Below are positions 1-9,667 of a DNA stretch of 64,000 bases, one piece after another; within the stretch, counting starts at the first letter, position 1, and every line of letters begins with the position of its first letter. Source of the stretch: Lunatimonas salinarum (GTDB lineage Bacteria; Bacteroidota; Bacteroidia; Cytophagales; Cyclobacteriaceae); the NCBI RefSeq assembly GCF_017811155.1, contig NZ_JACVCV010000007.1, forward strand, positions 124,001 through 188,000. Reading direction: 5' to 3'. The position numbers and the translations under genes are program-made. The notes under the pieces were generated by a model, which was not told the DNA's origin, did no database searches, and saw nothing but the letters and a program-made list of their open reading frames with translations.

Positions 1-382
1 TACGGTTGGATCCGATGTCCAAGCGGCTGTCGATCAACCTTGAAAGGGATTCTGACCTCGGCTAGATTGCTTTCTCGCCGCAGGACTTTGATAGTAAAGG
101 TGAATGGCAGCGGACAATTGGTTGTTGGTATTCAATTGGAATGGAGTTCAGTAAGTGGGAATGGGTGGTTTTATCTGCCAAATTCACTGAACGTTCAGGG
201 GCGTTGTTGGTTTAAAAAGTAAGTGTATGGGATTTGATCGTGGTATTGTTTTTGAATAGGTTATTTTGATCCCGGCTGACTATGAGCTAGTGTGTCGGAT
301 AAAGCGCAATTCGGAATTGTTCCAGAGGTAAATTGCTTTAGAGAAAATCCGTGTAGGATAGTCATATAATCAACGCAGTATT
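1..382. other. Left edge and tamB upstream region
   Basis: No complete gene is supported here. Two plus-strand frames are open from the window edge and close early, at position 43 (frame 2, ending AAVDQP) and position 65 (frame 3, ending RDSDLG). Either could be the last codons of a gene that starts outside the window, but nothing in so few residues separates them. The rest, to the tamB start, shows no recognisable gene, repeat or terminator. Confidence 0.3.
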
Positions 383-3300
383 TTGAACGGAAGGAATCGT
401 TTTTTTTTCAAGCTATTTCGAATTTTGGGCTGGCTCGTCGGGGCTTTGCTGATACTGGTTATTGTCCTTTTGCTGGTTTTGCGCAGTCCTTGGGGTCAGA
501 ATATGATTGTTCAGAAGGTGGTTTCTTATGTGTCAGTGAAAGCGAAAACGAGGGTGTCGATTGATAAGCTCTTCCTCACCTTTCGCGGTGATCTATATTT
601 GGAAGGGCTTTACATTGAAGATCAGCAAGGAGACACGTTGTTGTATTCCAATTCATTGGAAACCGGGCTAAAGATCCTGCCTTTTTTGACATCCGGAGCT
701 GTTCACCTTTCGAGGGTCAACTGGAGAGGACTTCGTGCACAAATCAAAAGGAACGAACAAGGGGTATTTAATTTCGATTTTCTGGTTGAGTCATTTTCGT
801 CGCCTCCCGATAGTTTGGTGACACCGCCTGATTCAGCGGAGATATCTGGTGAGGATACAGTACCTTTACCCGATGTTGCCCTCGGTCCTGTTCGTTTGGA
901 GGATTTTTCCGTTCGGTATATGGATGCAATTCTCGGTGCAGAGTTGGATCTGAGGCTGGGGGCTTTCCGATTAGCGGCAAACTCGCTAGACCTAAACCGT
1001 ATGGACTTTGATGTGGAGGAGCTGGTCTGGTCCGATTCTGATATTCGGTATCTGCAGCGCTCACCTTTTCCTTCATCATCGGATTCTTCTGATGTATCCC
1101 TTGAGCCTGCTTTTATTTTGGACAAGCTGGCTCTCGAAAACATCGCGCTTTCGTACGTTTCCTTGCCTGACGATATCGAGGCAGAAATTGTATTGGGAAA
1201 GATGAATTTAGCTATTCCGGAAGCGGACTTGGGATCCGGTCGATTCGAGCTTTCGCAATTTTTGCTTCACAATAGCCACTTAGATGTTGGCCTCTTTTCG
1301 GAGTCTGCTGAACAGCTAGTCGATGAGGAATCGGATCACGGTGGCTCATTTCAATGGCCTTCTTGGCAAGTAGCCGTCGGCACGATAGACCTAGAGGATA
1401 ATCGAATCGCCTACAGAACCAAAGAGGTTACTCCCCAAGCGGGATATTTTGATCCTGGTTACGTGGTAGTGGATAATCTCAATTTCAAAGCTGATGGCAT
1501 TTCGATCGCAGATCAACATTTTGAAGCGACTGTAAGCGAAGCGTCATTTGAAGAACGGTCTGGACTGGTACTTCAAAAATTAGCCCTACGGGCAGAAATT
1601 GATGACCAAGCGACAAATATTACGTCCGTTCAACTGCAGACCGGAAATAGCCAACTGGCGGGGGATTTTGGACTTCAATACCGGATAAGCGGCATCGTAG
1701 ATGAGCTGGTTTGGGAACGTTTGACCTTGGCAGTACCGAAACTTCGCATTGGGCTATCAGATGCGTTCTTTTTTTTACCGGAGTTGCGCGCCAATGAACT
1801 CTTTAGGCAGGCATCCGAAAGGGAACTTTCGGGGTCGTTAAACCTATCCGGAACCCCAGATAGGCTTAGAATCTCAGATGGCAGGGCTGCATGGGGCGAG
1901 GATACCCATTTCCGCCTTCAGGGAAACCTGGGTAATTTACTAGGTTCGGATGATATAAGCTTTCAACTTTCTTCCGTTTCCTTTTCCACTACTGGTACAG
2001 ATGTGCGGCAATTTGTCAGTGAGGAACAACTGGGGGTAAAGCCCCCGGAGCAGATAAATATTGAGTCCAGTCTGAGTGGCTCGCTCGCTGATCTATCGGT
2101 TGAATGCCTTTTGCAGACGTCAGATGGCGATGTGCAATTGACCGCACGTTTTGAGGACGGTACCGAACCGCACTACGAGGGAGAGCTGTTTTTGGACGGA
2201 ATAGCGTTGGGATCCCTTCTCGAAAGTCCACAATATGGGTATTTAGGGTATCGCCTGCGACTGCAGGGTAGTGGTTTGGACTTAGATGAATTGGAGCTTT
2301 CGCTGCATTCTGAATTTGAAAGGTTGGAAGTGAATGGCTACGATTATAAAGGGCTGAAATTGGATGCGGAATTAGCAGATAAGCAGGGTGATTTTTCCTT
2401 GGTTTTTGCGGATAAGAATCTCGATTTGGCTTTGGATGGAGAAGTTGTTTTGGATAGCGAGAATACAATGTTGGACTTGGTGCTGGACTTAAAGGGTGCG
2501 GACTTCCGTGCCTTGCAGCTGGCTAAAAATGATTTGCGTGCTCGGATAAGCTATTCACTGCATATGGAGGGTAATGCGGACGGGTTTTCACTGGACTCTG
2601 AACTGAACGATGGTGTGTTGGTTTTTGAAGGTCAAAGTTATCCCGTGGAGGCCTTTGACGTATCCGCCTTCGTGGAGCCGGACTCTACATTTTTACAGAT
2701 TGAGAGTTCCCTTTTAGGGGTAGCCTTCGCTTCCAATGCGTCACCTGACCGGACCATAGAGGCATTCAATAACTATTTCGAGCAGCTATTTGCCGATACG
2801 GCCGATGATAGTTCACCGGATTCAATGATTAACTTTACGTTTTCGGCGGATGTGGGCAGGTCGAGGATTTTACAGGAGGTGGTTTTTCCGGGTTTGGAAA
2901 ATTGGGAGTCTTTGAATACCAAGGTGAACTTTGATCAGCAATCGGGCGATTTTCGGGGCTATGTATTTCTGCCAGGGTTTACCTATTCGGGGATTTCTAT
3001 GGATAGTTTGGGGGTTTATGCTGAGGGTACCGAAGATTCGTTTCTTTTTCAGGCAGGGTTAGTGTCCTTGAAGTCTGGCACTGTGGAAATAGGGAAGACT
3101 TTCTTTGACGGAAAATGGGGGAGAGATCAGTTGAATTTGGACTTTTTGGCCTACGATGGGGAAGACAGGCTGGTTCATGTTGGTTGGAATATGCGGGTCA
3201 AAGACGATTCTATCCAATTGCATATTCGCCCGAGCGACTTGATATTGAACAAGCAACCTTGGGAGATTCATCCAGATAATGTCCTTAAATATGGTGGTGG

Positions 3301-5425
3301 AAAGGTTGATTTTCATCAGTTTGAACTAAGTAGGGATAATCAGTATTTGGAGTTATTCAGTGATTCGACAGATATATCTTCGGATCATGTAGGTGTTCGG
3401 TTTAACAACTTTCGTTTAGCCACCTTTTCCAGGTTTTTAAATCCGGATAATTTGATCGCTGCCGGATTTGTAAATGGCAGTTTTGTGCTGGAAAATCCCT
3501 TTAAAGCTGCAGGGATTCTTGCGGCGCTTCGAATTGACGAGCTTCATGTTTTTAATACCCCTTTGGGGAACCTTGAGCTAGGGGCCGAATCCATTGATGT
3601 GGGTGCATACGACTTTGAAATGTCCTTGAAAGACCGTGGCGTAGATGTCGATCTCGTAGGAGATTACCAAGCGGCAGAGCAGGGTGCGCAACTGAATCTC
3701 GCACTTAACCTAAAGGAGCTACGTCTAGGTGTCTTGGAGTCCCTGTTTCCTGATCAGATCAGCGGTTCTTCCGGCGTGATAGTAGGCAGCGCAAGTGTCT
3801 CCGGCACGACGGTTGATCCGATTTACGAAGGGGAGTTTGGGTTTCTGGACGCAGCCGTTACGGTCACTTCGTTGAATGCTGCATACCGTATTCATGACCA
3901 ATCGATGAAAATTGACAATAGTGGTCTGTACCTCGATCGGTTTACCATCCGGGATGCGAATGAAAACAGGTTTGCATTAGCAGGATCCATTGGTACAGAA
4001 TCTTTATCCAATCCCGAATTTGACCTGCATCTTACAGCCGAGAATTTTCAGGTTTTAAATTCATCAAGGCAGGATAACGATCTCTTTTTCGGCAAAGCAA
4101 TTATTGATGTCAATGCGGATATTAACGGCGATTTATCGCTTCCGAAAATAGCCGCAAGGCTAAAAGTGCGAAGTGGTACCGATGTTACTTTCATTATCCC
4201 TGAGTCCCAGTTGGACGTAATCGAGCGGGACGGAGTAGTGTTGTTTGTCAATCGGCAGGATCCGGAGGACCTGTTGACCCGTCGGCAGCAAGAAGTCCCA
4301 AGTACCGGGATTACGGGGTTTCAGGTTACCGCTCTATTGGAAGCAGATTCAGATGCGTCGTTTAGGATCATTGTGGACGAGCGATCCGGAGATAACCTTC
4401 TGGTTGCGGGCGAAGCTAACCTGAACCTAAATGTGGATCCCAATGGTAGAATTAGCCTCTCAGGAATCTATCAGTTGAGCACTGGGCACTACGAAATGAG
4501 TTTATATAACCTGGTAAGCAGGCGGTTTGTGATCGAGGAGGGGAGTTCCATTTCTTGGTCGGGAGACCCTTTGGATGCCAAGTTAAACATGGTGGCCATA
4601 TATCGCGTGAGAGCATCGGCAGCGGAGTTGATGGCAGCACAGACGGCTGGACTTGGTGCAGAGGCCCAATCTCAGTATAAGCAGGAACTGCCTTTTTTGG
4701 TTTATCTGAACATCGATGGAGACCTGACGCAACTGGAACCCTCCTTCCGACTGGATATGCCGGAGGATCAGCGTGGAGCGGCGGGAGGTAATGTGTATGG
4801 GCAATTGCAGCTTTTAAACACCCAAGAAGGAGAATTGAATAGGCAGGTTTTTTCACTATTGGTCTTGAACCGATTTTTTCCGGACAGGGGAGGAGACGGT
4901 ACTATTGGAAGCACCTTTGCATTGGCCCGATCCAGCGTAAGTCAGCTTTTGTCAGGACAGTTGAACACGCTTTCCGAAAATGTGCTGGGCGACACCGGAT
5001 TGGAGTTGGATTTTGATTTGGATAGTTTTACCGACTATCAGAGCGGTGCCGCAAGGGATAGAACGCAATTGAATGTAAGTGCCCGATCTCGTTTTATGAA
5101 CGATCGCCTTGTCGTACAAGTGGGCAGCCAAATTGATATCGAAGGAAGTTCCCAAGCACTGGATCGGGGAAATGCGCTGTTGGGTAATGTCAGTATTGAA
5201 TACTTGCTAACAGAAAGCGGTAGGTATAGACTTCGCGGGTTTAGGAGAAATCAATTTGAGAGCTTTATTGACGGGCAGCTGATTGTAACCGGTATTTCGT
5301 TGATTTTTAACCGGGAATTCAATCATTTTGAGGAGTTGTGGAGAGGCATCGAGAACAAGCGACGCTCACAGTCTGATGCGATCAGAAAGGGGGAATCTAT
5401 GGGGAAATCAACGCAAGTGCCATGA
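383..5425 (+). CDS. tamB: Translocation/assembly module TamB (DUF490) protein
   Basis: An inner-membrane-anchored, very long AsmA/TamB-type protein of 1680 residues, thought to span the periplasm and act with a BamA-like partner in outer-membrane assembly or lipid transport. One membrane helix lies near residues 12-34. A long beta-rich body without cysteine clusters follows, and the last third carries the TamB/DUF490 region, including a stretch ending in LSGIYQLSTGHYEMSLY typical of the family C-terminus. The start is taken as TTG at 383 because no ATG lies between it and the in-frame stop at 359-361; ATT at 380 is the only alternative. The stop overlaps the ATG of the next gene by 4 bp (ATGA), so the two are probably translationally coupled. 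This tamB-tamL order is characteristic of Bacteroidota. Confidence 0.93.
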   Translation: MNGRNRFFFKLFRILGWLVGALLILVIVLLLVLRSPWGQNMIVQKVVSYVSVKAKTRVSIDKLFLTFRGDLYLEGLYIEDQQGDTLLYSNSLETGLKILPFLTSGAVHLSRVNWRGLRAQIKRNEQGVFNFDFLVESFSSPPDSLVTPPDSAEISGEDTVPLPDVALGPVRLEDFSVRYMDAILGAELDLRLGAFRLAANSLDLNRMDFDVEELVWSDSDIRYLQRSPFPSSSDSSDVSLEPAFILDKLALENIALSYVSLPDDIEAEIVLGKMNLAIPEADLGSGRFELSQFLLHNSHLDVGLFSESAEQLVDEESDHGGSFQWPSWQVAVGTIDLEDNRIAYRTKEVTPQAGYFDPGYVVVDNLNFKADGISIADQHFEATVSEASFEERSGLVLQKLALRAEIDDQATNITSVQLQTGNSQLAGDFGLQYRISGIVDELVWERLTLAVPKLRIGLSDAFFFLPELRANELFRQASERELSGSLNLSGTPDRLRISDGRAAWGEDTHFRLQGNLGNLLGSDDISFQLSSVSFSTTGTDVRQFVSEEQLGVKPPEQINIESSLSGSLADLSVECLLQTSDGDVQLTARFEDGTEPHYEGELFLDGIALGSLLESPQYGYLGYRLRLQGSGLDLDELELSLHSEFERLEVNGYDYKGLKLDAELADKQGDFSLVFADKNLDLALDGEVVLDSENTMLDLVLDLKGADFRALQLAKNDLRARISYSLHMEGNADGFSLDSELNDGVLVFEGQSYPVEAFDVSAFVEPDSTFLQIESSLLGVAFASNASPDRTIEAFNNYFEQLFADTADDSSPDSMINFTFSADVGRSRILQEVVFPGLENWESLNTKVNFDQQSGDFRGYVFLPGFTYSGISMDSLGVYAEGTEDSFLFQAGLVSLKSGTVEIGKTFFDGKWGRDQLNLDFLAYDGEDRLVHVGWNMRVKDDSIQLHIRPSDLILNKQPWEIHPDNVLKYGGGKVDFHQFELSRDNQYLELFSDSTDISSDHVGVRFNNFRLATFSRFLNPDNLIAAGFVNGSFVLENPFKAAGILAALRIDELHVFNTPLGNLELGAESIDVGAYDFEMSLKDRGVDVDLVGDYQAAEQGAQLNLALNLKELRLGVLESLFPDQISGSSGVIVGSASVSGTTVDPIYEGEFGFLDAAVTVTSLNAAYRIHDQSMKIDNSGLYLDRFTIRDANENRFALAGSIGTESLSNPEFDLHLTAENFQVLNSSRQDNDLFFGKAIIDVNADINGDLSLPKIAARLKVRSGTDVTFIIPESQLDVIERDGVVLFVNRQDPEDLLTRRQQEVPSTGITGFQVTALLEADSDASFRIIVDERSGDNLLVAGEANLNLNVDPNGRISLSGIYQLSTGHYEMSLYNLVSRRFVIEEGSSISWSGDPLDAKLNMVAIYRVRASAAELMAAQTAGLGAEAQSQYKQELPFLVYLNIDGDLTQLEPSFRLDMPEDQRGAAGGNVYGQLQLLNTQEGELNRQVFSLLVLNRFFPDRGGDGTIGSTFALARSSVSQLLSGQLNTLSENVLGDTGLELDFDLDSFTDYQSGAARDRTQLNVSARSRFMNDRLVVQVGSQIDIEGSSQALDRGNALLGNVSIEYLLTESGRYRLRGFRRNQFESFIDGQLIVTGISLIFNREFNHFEELWRGIENKRRSQSDAIRKGESMGKSTQVP

Positions 5426-7737
5426 ATGTGATCAAATCCATAGGTTGCCAAATTGTTTTACATGGGGTGCTCATTGCGGTTTTCGCTACCTCGGCATGCA
5501 GCGTGAAGAAATTTATTCCACAAGAAGAGCAATTGTATAAGGGAGCTAAAATTTCCGAAGAATTGGAGACCTCAGTACGCGACTGGAAGCGCGTGAAGGA
5601 AGAACTTGAAGGGCTTTTGAGGCCAAAACCGAACAGTAAATTTTTAGGGATGTACATTGGCCTTTGGGCGTATTACAAGGGTAACAAAGAAAGGCCTGGG
5701 TTTATCAATCGGTTTTTAAAAGATAAGCTGGGAGAAAGTCCGGTTTATCTTAGCAGCGTCAATATCCCGCAGACCGAGTTATTGCTGAACAACCGTCTGG
5801 AGAATAATGGGTTTTTTAATAATCAGGTGGCTTCTGAGGTGATTACTAGGGAGAAAAGTGCTTTAGTTTCCTACCAAATTTCAGTTAGTACGCCCTACAC
5901 GCTTAGGAATTTTGTGTACGACCAGGATTCTACCCAGTTAGATCGAGCTATCCGAGAGCTGTTGGAGGATACAGAAATAGAAGAGGGAGACCGTTTTGAA
6001 TTGTCCAAATTGAAGTCAGAAAGAACGAGGCTGGATCAGGCATTGAAGGAACAGGGGTATTATAATTTTAACGCCGATTTTTTGTTATTTGAAACAGATA
6101 CGAACCAGTACGAAGATAAGGGATTTGATCTGTATTTGCGTACCAAGCAGCTTGCCCCTAACGAGAGCTTGATTCCTTATGAAATCGGAGAAATCACCGT
6201 ATTTCCGAATCTTACCCTAGACCAGTCTGCCAGTCCCGGCGACACCACGGTCATAAGAGGAATATCGTTTATCCAAGATAATCCCATATCCTTCAACCCC
6301 CATTTGCTGGAGCGGTACATTCTACTGAATCAGGGAGAAAAGTACAATGCCACGAAATCCCGACTCACAAGCAACCGGATCTCCGGGATCGGCAATTACC
6401 GATATGTCAACATCCGGTATACAGAAAGAGACAGCGCATCCTCTGATGGAACCGGATTTTTGGACGCAACGATTTCATTGTCTCCACAAAATAAGCGATC
6501 ACTTCGTGCAGAATTTCAGGGCGTCTCCAAGTCTAACAACTTTGCCGGGCCGGCATTTTTGCTTAGCTATCGAAATAGGAATATTTTTCAGGGAGGAGAG
6601 ATTCTGAATGTGACCGGTAAGGTGGCCTACGAGACGCAGATTGCCAGTGGTGAGCGCGAAGGACTGAGTTCCTTTGAGTTTGGTCTTAGCAGTGAACTGA
6701 TTTTTCCGCGGGTTGTGTTTCCGATAGACATCAAGGAGCGTTTTGCCTACTCGGTACCAAAGACCCGGATTAGTCTGGGAACGGAATTTCAGGATCGTCG
6801 TGGACTGTACCGGCTCAATTCGGTATCTGCCGCATACGGGTATTTTTGGAATGCCAACCGGTTTGTTTACCACGAAATAAACCCAATTAGCATCAACTTT
6901 GTGGGCCTTTCCAACACGACTCCTGAGTTTGAGGAAATTTTGGAGAGCAATCCATTTTTAAAGTTTAGCTTTCAGCAGCAGTTTATTGCTGGGATCAGTT
7001 ACGGGTTTTCATATAGCAAATTAATGGATGCGTATCGTACCCACAGTATCTATTTTGGGGCCAATTTGGACTTAGCCGGATTTGGGCTGGATGGCCTCAA
7101 CCGATTGCTAGGCTCATCCACACCAAACCAGTTTTTGGGGTTGGATTATGCCCAATACAACAAAGGGGAAGTGGACTTTAGATACTACTGGAGGTTCTCA
7201 GAGGAGAGCAAGCTGGCCTTGAGGATGTTTGGAGGGGTTGGGATTCCCTACGGAAATTCGCTTTCATTACCATTTGTGAAGCAGTTTTTTTCTGGCGGTC
7301 CCAATAGCGTGCGGGCATTTCGAATCCGATCGCTCGGACCTGGTTCCTATCGACCACAGGATGTGGGTATCGGGAGCTTTTTTGACCAAGCGGGAGATGT
7401 CCGGTTGGAGGCAAATTTGGAGTATCGTTTTCCCATTGTTTCATTTTTTAAGGGAGCGGTATTTGCAGATGCTGGCAACGTGTGGCTGATGAACGAGAAT
7501 GAGGCGCTTCCTGGGGGAAAGATTTCCTCGAATTGGTTTCGTGAATTGGGAGTTGGTGCCGGAGTCGGCTTGCGGGTAGATGTAGATTTCTTTGTGCTTC
7601 GGTTTGACTTTGCGACACCTCTCCGTACGCCCTATTTGCGGGAAGGGGAGCGATGGAGCAGGGAATTTAGGCTGGATGACTCCAAGTGGAGGAGGGAAAA
7701 CCTCGTATTCAATTTTGCCATTGGTTACCCATTTTGA
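5422..7737 (+). CDS. tamL: BamA/TamA-family outer-membrane lipoprotein TamL
   Basis: Omp85-superfamily protein of 771 residues that should form a 16-strand outer-membrane barrel with N-terminal POTRA domains and partner the TamB encoded just upstream. A lipoprotein signal ends at Cys26 (FATSAC), which is what distinguishes Bacteroidota TamL from proteobacterial TamA. POTRA-like sequence occupies roughly residues 100-370. The C-terminal barrel (about 400-771) contains the conserved FFSGGPNSVRAFRIRSLGPG segment expected for the lid-lock/loop 6 region, and the protein ends in Phe, as outer-membrane barrels usually do. The 4-bp overlap with tamB argues for one transcript and fixed stoichiometry. 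Family assignment is secure; the exact substrate of this pair in Bacteroidota is not visible from sequence. Confidence 0.93.
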   Translation: MNVIKSIGCQIVLHGVLIAVFATSACSVKKFIPQEEQLYKGAKISEELETSVRDWKRVKEELEGLLRPKPNSKFLGMYIGLWAYYKGNKERPGFINRFLKDKLGESPVYLSSVNIPQTELLLNNRLENNGFFNNQVASEVITREKSALVSYQISVSTPYTLRNFVYDQDSTQLDRAIRELLEDTEIEEGDRFELSKLKSERTRLDQALKEQGYYNFNADFLLFETDTNQYEDKGFDLYLRTKQLAPNESLIPYEIGEITVFPNLTLDQSASPGDTTVIRGISFIQDNPISFNPHLLERYILLNQGEKYNATKSRLTSNRISGIGNYRYVNIRYTERDSASSDGTGFLDATISLSPQNKRSLRAEFQGVSKSNNFAGPAFLLSYRNRNIFQGGEILNVTGKVAYETQIASGEREGLSSFEFGLSSELIFPRVVFPIDIKERFAYSVPKTRISLGTEFQDRRGLYRLNSVSAAYGYFWNANRFVYHEINPISINFVGLSNTTPEFEEILESNPFLKFSFQQQFIAGISYGFSYSKLMDAYRTHSIYFGANLDLAGFGLDGLNRLLGSSTPNQFLGLDYAQYNKGEVDFRYYWRFSEESKLALRMFGGVGIPYGNSLSLPFVKQFFSGGPNSVRAFRIRSLGPGSYRPQDVGIGSFFDQAGDVRLEANLEYRFPIVSFFKGAVFADAGNVWLMNENEALPGGKISSNWFRELGVGAGVGLRVDVDFFVLRFDFATPLRTPYLREGERWSREFRLDDSKWRRENLVFNFAIGYPF

Positions 7738-7963
7738 TTTTTGCGAGTCTACATCGCTCTTTCTTTAGAACTGTAAGCATCGGTGTTAAGTGTTGCAATC
7801 CATTTCCAAATTCCTAGGATACTATTGGAGGATTCGAGTACGCTTTTCTTTGGAAAATGGAAATGGCAAACCTATTTAGAAAAGCGGGATAGCATGTTTC
7901 GGTGCTTGTGGACTAAGTAAATTTATGTATTTTCGTGGGAGACCGCTTAACTTGTTTTTACTC
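7738..7963. other. Intergenic region after tamL
   Basis: No gene or clear terminator is seen. Positions 7941-7950 (GACCGCTTAA) match the tail of the dispersed repeat that starts at 7964, so an older degraded copy probably lies here. Confidence 0.35.
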
Positions 7964-8093
7964 ATGAAATCGAGCACGACGCAAGCGACACACGGAGGGC
8001 TGCCCCGATGGCTATCGGGGAATTCGTGCGACCTGCCTGCCGCAGGCAGGGATTCTATCTGACCGCTTAAAGACAAATTATAAACACATGAAA
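7964..8093 (+). repeat. Dispersed repeat copy A, with small ORF
   Basis: One of at least seven related copies in this window. It opens ATGAAATCGAGC, continues through CGACGCAAGCGACACACGGA, and closes with the tail ACAAATTATAAACACATGAAA. Two palindromes sit inside it: CCCCGATGGCTATCGGGG at 8003-8020 and CCTGCCTGCCGCAGGCAGG at 8032-8050. An open frame of 32 codons runs 7964-8062, beginning MKSSTTQATHGG. The tail supplies the ATG of the next degenerate copy. Whether the small frame is translated is unknown. Confidence 0.8.
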
Positions 8094-8150
8094 TATCCAT
8101 GACGGCCGTGGCGACACACAGGGGCATGATTATATCCCGGAATGCACCGT
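8088..8150 (+). repeat. Dispersed repeat copy E, degenerate, at IS left side
   Basis: It starts at the ATGAAA that ends copy A and keeps the blocks CATGACG, GCGACACACA and GGCATGATTATATCCC, which align with copy D (40900-41011), but it has lost the reading frame. Similarity fades at about 8150, near the presumed left side of the IS110-family element. The end point is approximate. Confidence 0.55.
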
Positions 8151-9493
8151 TTTCGTATAATCTAATGGGATAAACCGTACGGTCATGAAAGCTCAAACAG
8201 TAAACTTTGATCAGCTCATCAAGAGGGGCTGCGGCATAGATGTCCACAAGAACCTGATAGTAGCCTCCATCAGGGGGGAAGGCATACGCGAAGAGACCCG
8301 TTCCTACGATGGTTTCACCGGATCGCTTGAACAGCTCCGGGATTGGTTGAAGGAGAACGGCATTACCCATGTTGCCATGGAGAGCACCGGGGTATACTGG
8401 AAGCCTGTCTACAACATATTGGAAGAGGATTTTGAGATCATCCTGGTCAATGCCCGGCATATAAAGAACGTACCGGGCCACAAGACGGACAAGAAGGACA
8501 GCAGCTGGATTTCCAAGCTGCTTCTCTGCGGGCTGCTGAAAGGGAGTTTCATCCCCCCAAGGCATATCCGTGAGCTGCGGGACCTGACGCGTTACAGGCG
8601 CAAGGTCATAGAGCAGGCTGCTTCGGAGAAGAACCGTATCCAGAAGATCCTGGAAGATGCCAACATCAAGCTTTCCAGCGTGGTCAGCGACATGAGCGGG
8701 GCGGTGGCCACCAGGATCGTCAACGCGCTTATCGGCGGGGAAGACGATGTCGAGGAGCTGGTGAAGTTCCACCACGGAAAAATGCGATGCAGCAAAGCGG
8801 AACTGGCTGCTTCCCTGAGGGGCGGGCTGACGGCCCACCACCGGTTCATGCTCGGGGCCATCAAGGAATCGATGGCCGACAAGGAACGGCTGGTCGCCAA
8901 GCTGGACGCGCAGATCGAAACGCTGCTAAGGGAGAATTAACTGGAACTGGACGCAAAGCTGCTGGAGACGATCCCCGGCGTGGGCAGGGACGGGGCAGCC
9001 TATATCCTGGCCGAAATAGGCGACGACATGGGCCGTTTTCCCAGCCAACAGCACCTGGCCTCCTGGGCAGGGGTAAGCCCCGGCTGCAACGAATCGGGAG
9101 GCAAAAAAAAAAGCAGCAGGACGACCCACGGCAACAAGTACCTGAAATCAATAGTCACCCAGCTTGCCTGGGCTGCGACAAGGACGAAAAACACCTATCT
9201 GAGGAGCAAGTACGATAGTCTGGTAGGAAGAAGAGGCAAAAAACGAGCGCTGGTAGCCATAGGACACAAGATCCTGATAGCGGCCTACTTCATCCTAAAG
9301 GACAAAACAGCATACAGAGAACTCGGGGGAGAGTACCTTGACAGCAGAAAAAAAGACAGGCAGATCCAACGGTATATGGACAAACTCAGGGAGCTCGGGG
9401 TAGAAATAAGCACTGAAATGGCAGCATAACACAACAAAGGTCGATTTTTACTGGAGGTTGAAACATCATTGCCCCGGCAGTGAAACCCCGTAC
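8096..9493 (+). mobile_element. IS110-family insertion sequence (approximate limits)
   Basis: The element is defined by its transposase gene (8185-9429). IS110 elements lack clear terminal inverted repeats, so the ends cannot be read directly. The limits given are the points where dispersed-repeat sequence resumes on each side: copy E to the left and a copy G-like sequence from 9494 to the right. IS110/IS1111 elements are known to target repeated palindromic sequences, which fits insertion in or beside such a repeat. The base composition (GC-rich, codons ending in G/C) differs visibly from the flanking genes. Confidence 0.65.
8185..9429 (+). pseudogene. IS110-family transposase, interrupted by in-frame TAA
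   Basis: The N-terminal part (8185-8940, 251 codons) is a DEDD transposase domain with GIDVHK at the start, MESTGVYWKPVYN, and the KTDKKDSSWISKLL motif. The reading frame then meets TAA at 8938-8940 and continues without any shift for another 163 codons, encoding the C-terminal Transposase_20 region (ETIPGVGRDGAA, LASWAGVSPG, GNKYLKS, and KKRALVAIGHKIL). The combined length, about 414 residues, is normal for the family. A single C-to-T change (CAA to TAA) in the linker between the two domains explains the stop. The copy is therefore probably inactive unless the stop is read through; the second part could only start internally, for example at ATG 9028. Confidence 0.88.
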
Positions 9494-9630
9494 ATGAAAT
9501 TGACATCAAACGCTAAGCACACAGGAGTATTGCCGTGAGCATGAAGATGAAAATTTAAACCTCTTAGCGTATCTTATGCCCATTCCATTAAAACAAAAAG
9601 TTAACTGAATACGAAATATAAACAGATGAA
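9494..9630 (+). repeat. Dispersed repeat copy G, degenerate, right of IS110
   Basis: It begins ATGAAATTGACATCAAACGC and retains GCACACAGGAG and TGCCGTGAGC in the order seen in other copies. The tail ATATAAACAGATGAAA is recognisable at 9616-9631. The middle is poorly conserved, so the assignment is tentative. Confidence 0.4.
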
Positions 9631-9667
9631 AATTTTAATTAAACGATTTATTTACAAATAATCTACC

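Noticed and set aside
40-222. Open frame of 60 codons at the left edge
   Set aside because: It is rich in Arg and Gly without family features, and two other frames at the edge look as likely to be the end of an upstream gene.
2016-2468. Minus-strand frame of 150 codons inside tamB
   Set aside because: Antisense shadow of a well-supported gene; composition is Pro/His/Ser-rich with no domain.
7876-8841. Long minus-strand frame of 321 codons opposite the IS110 transposase
   Set aside because: It lies antisense to a recognised transposase in GC-rich sequence, crosses the dispersed repeats, and shows no family motif.
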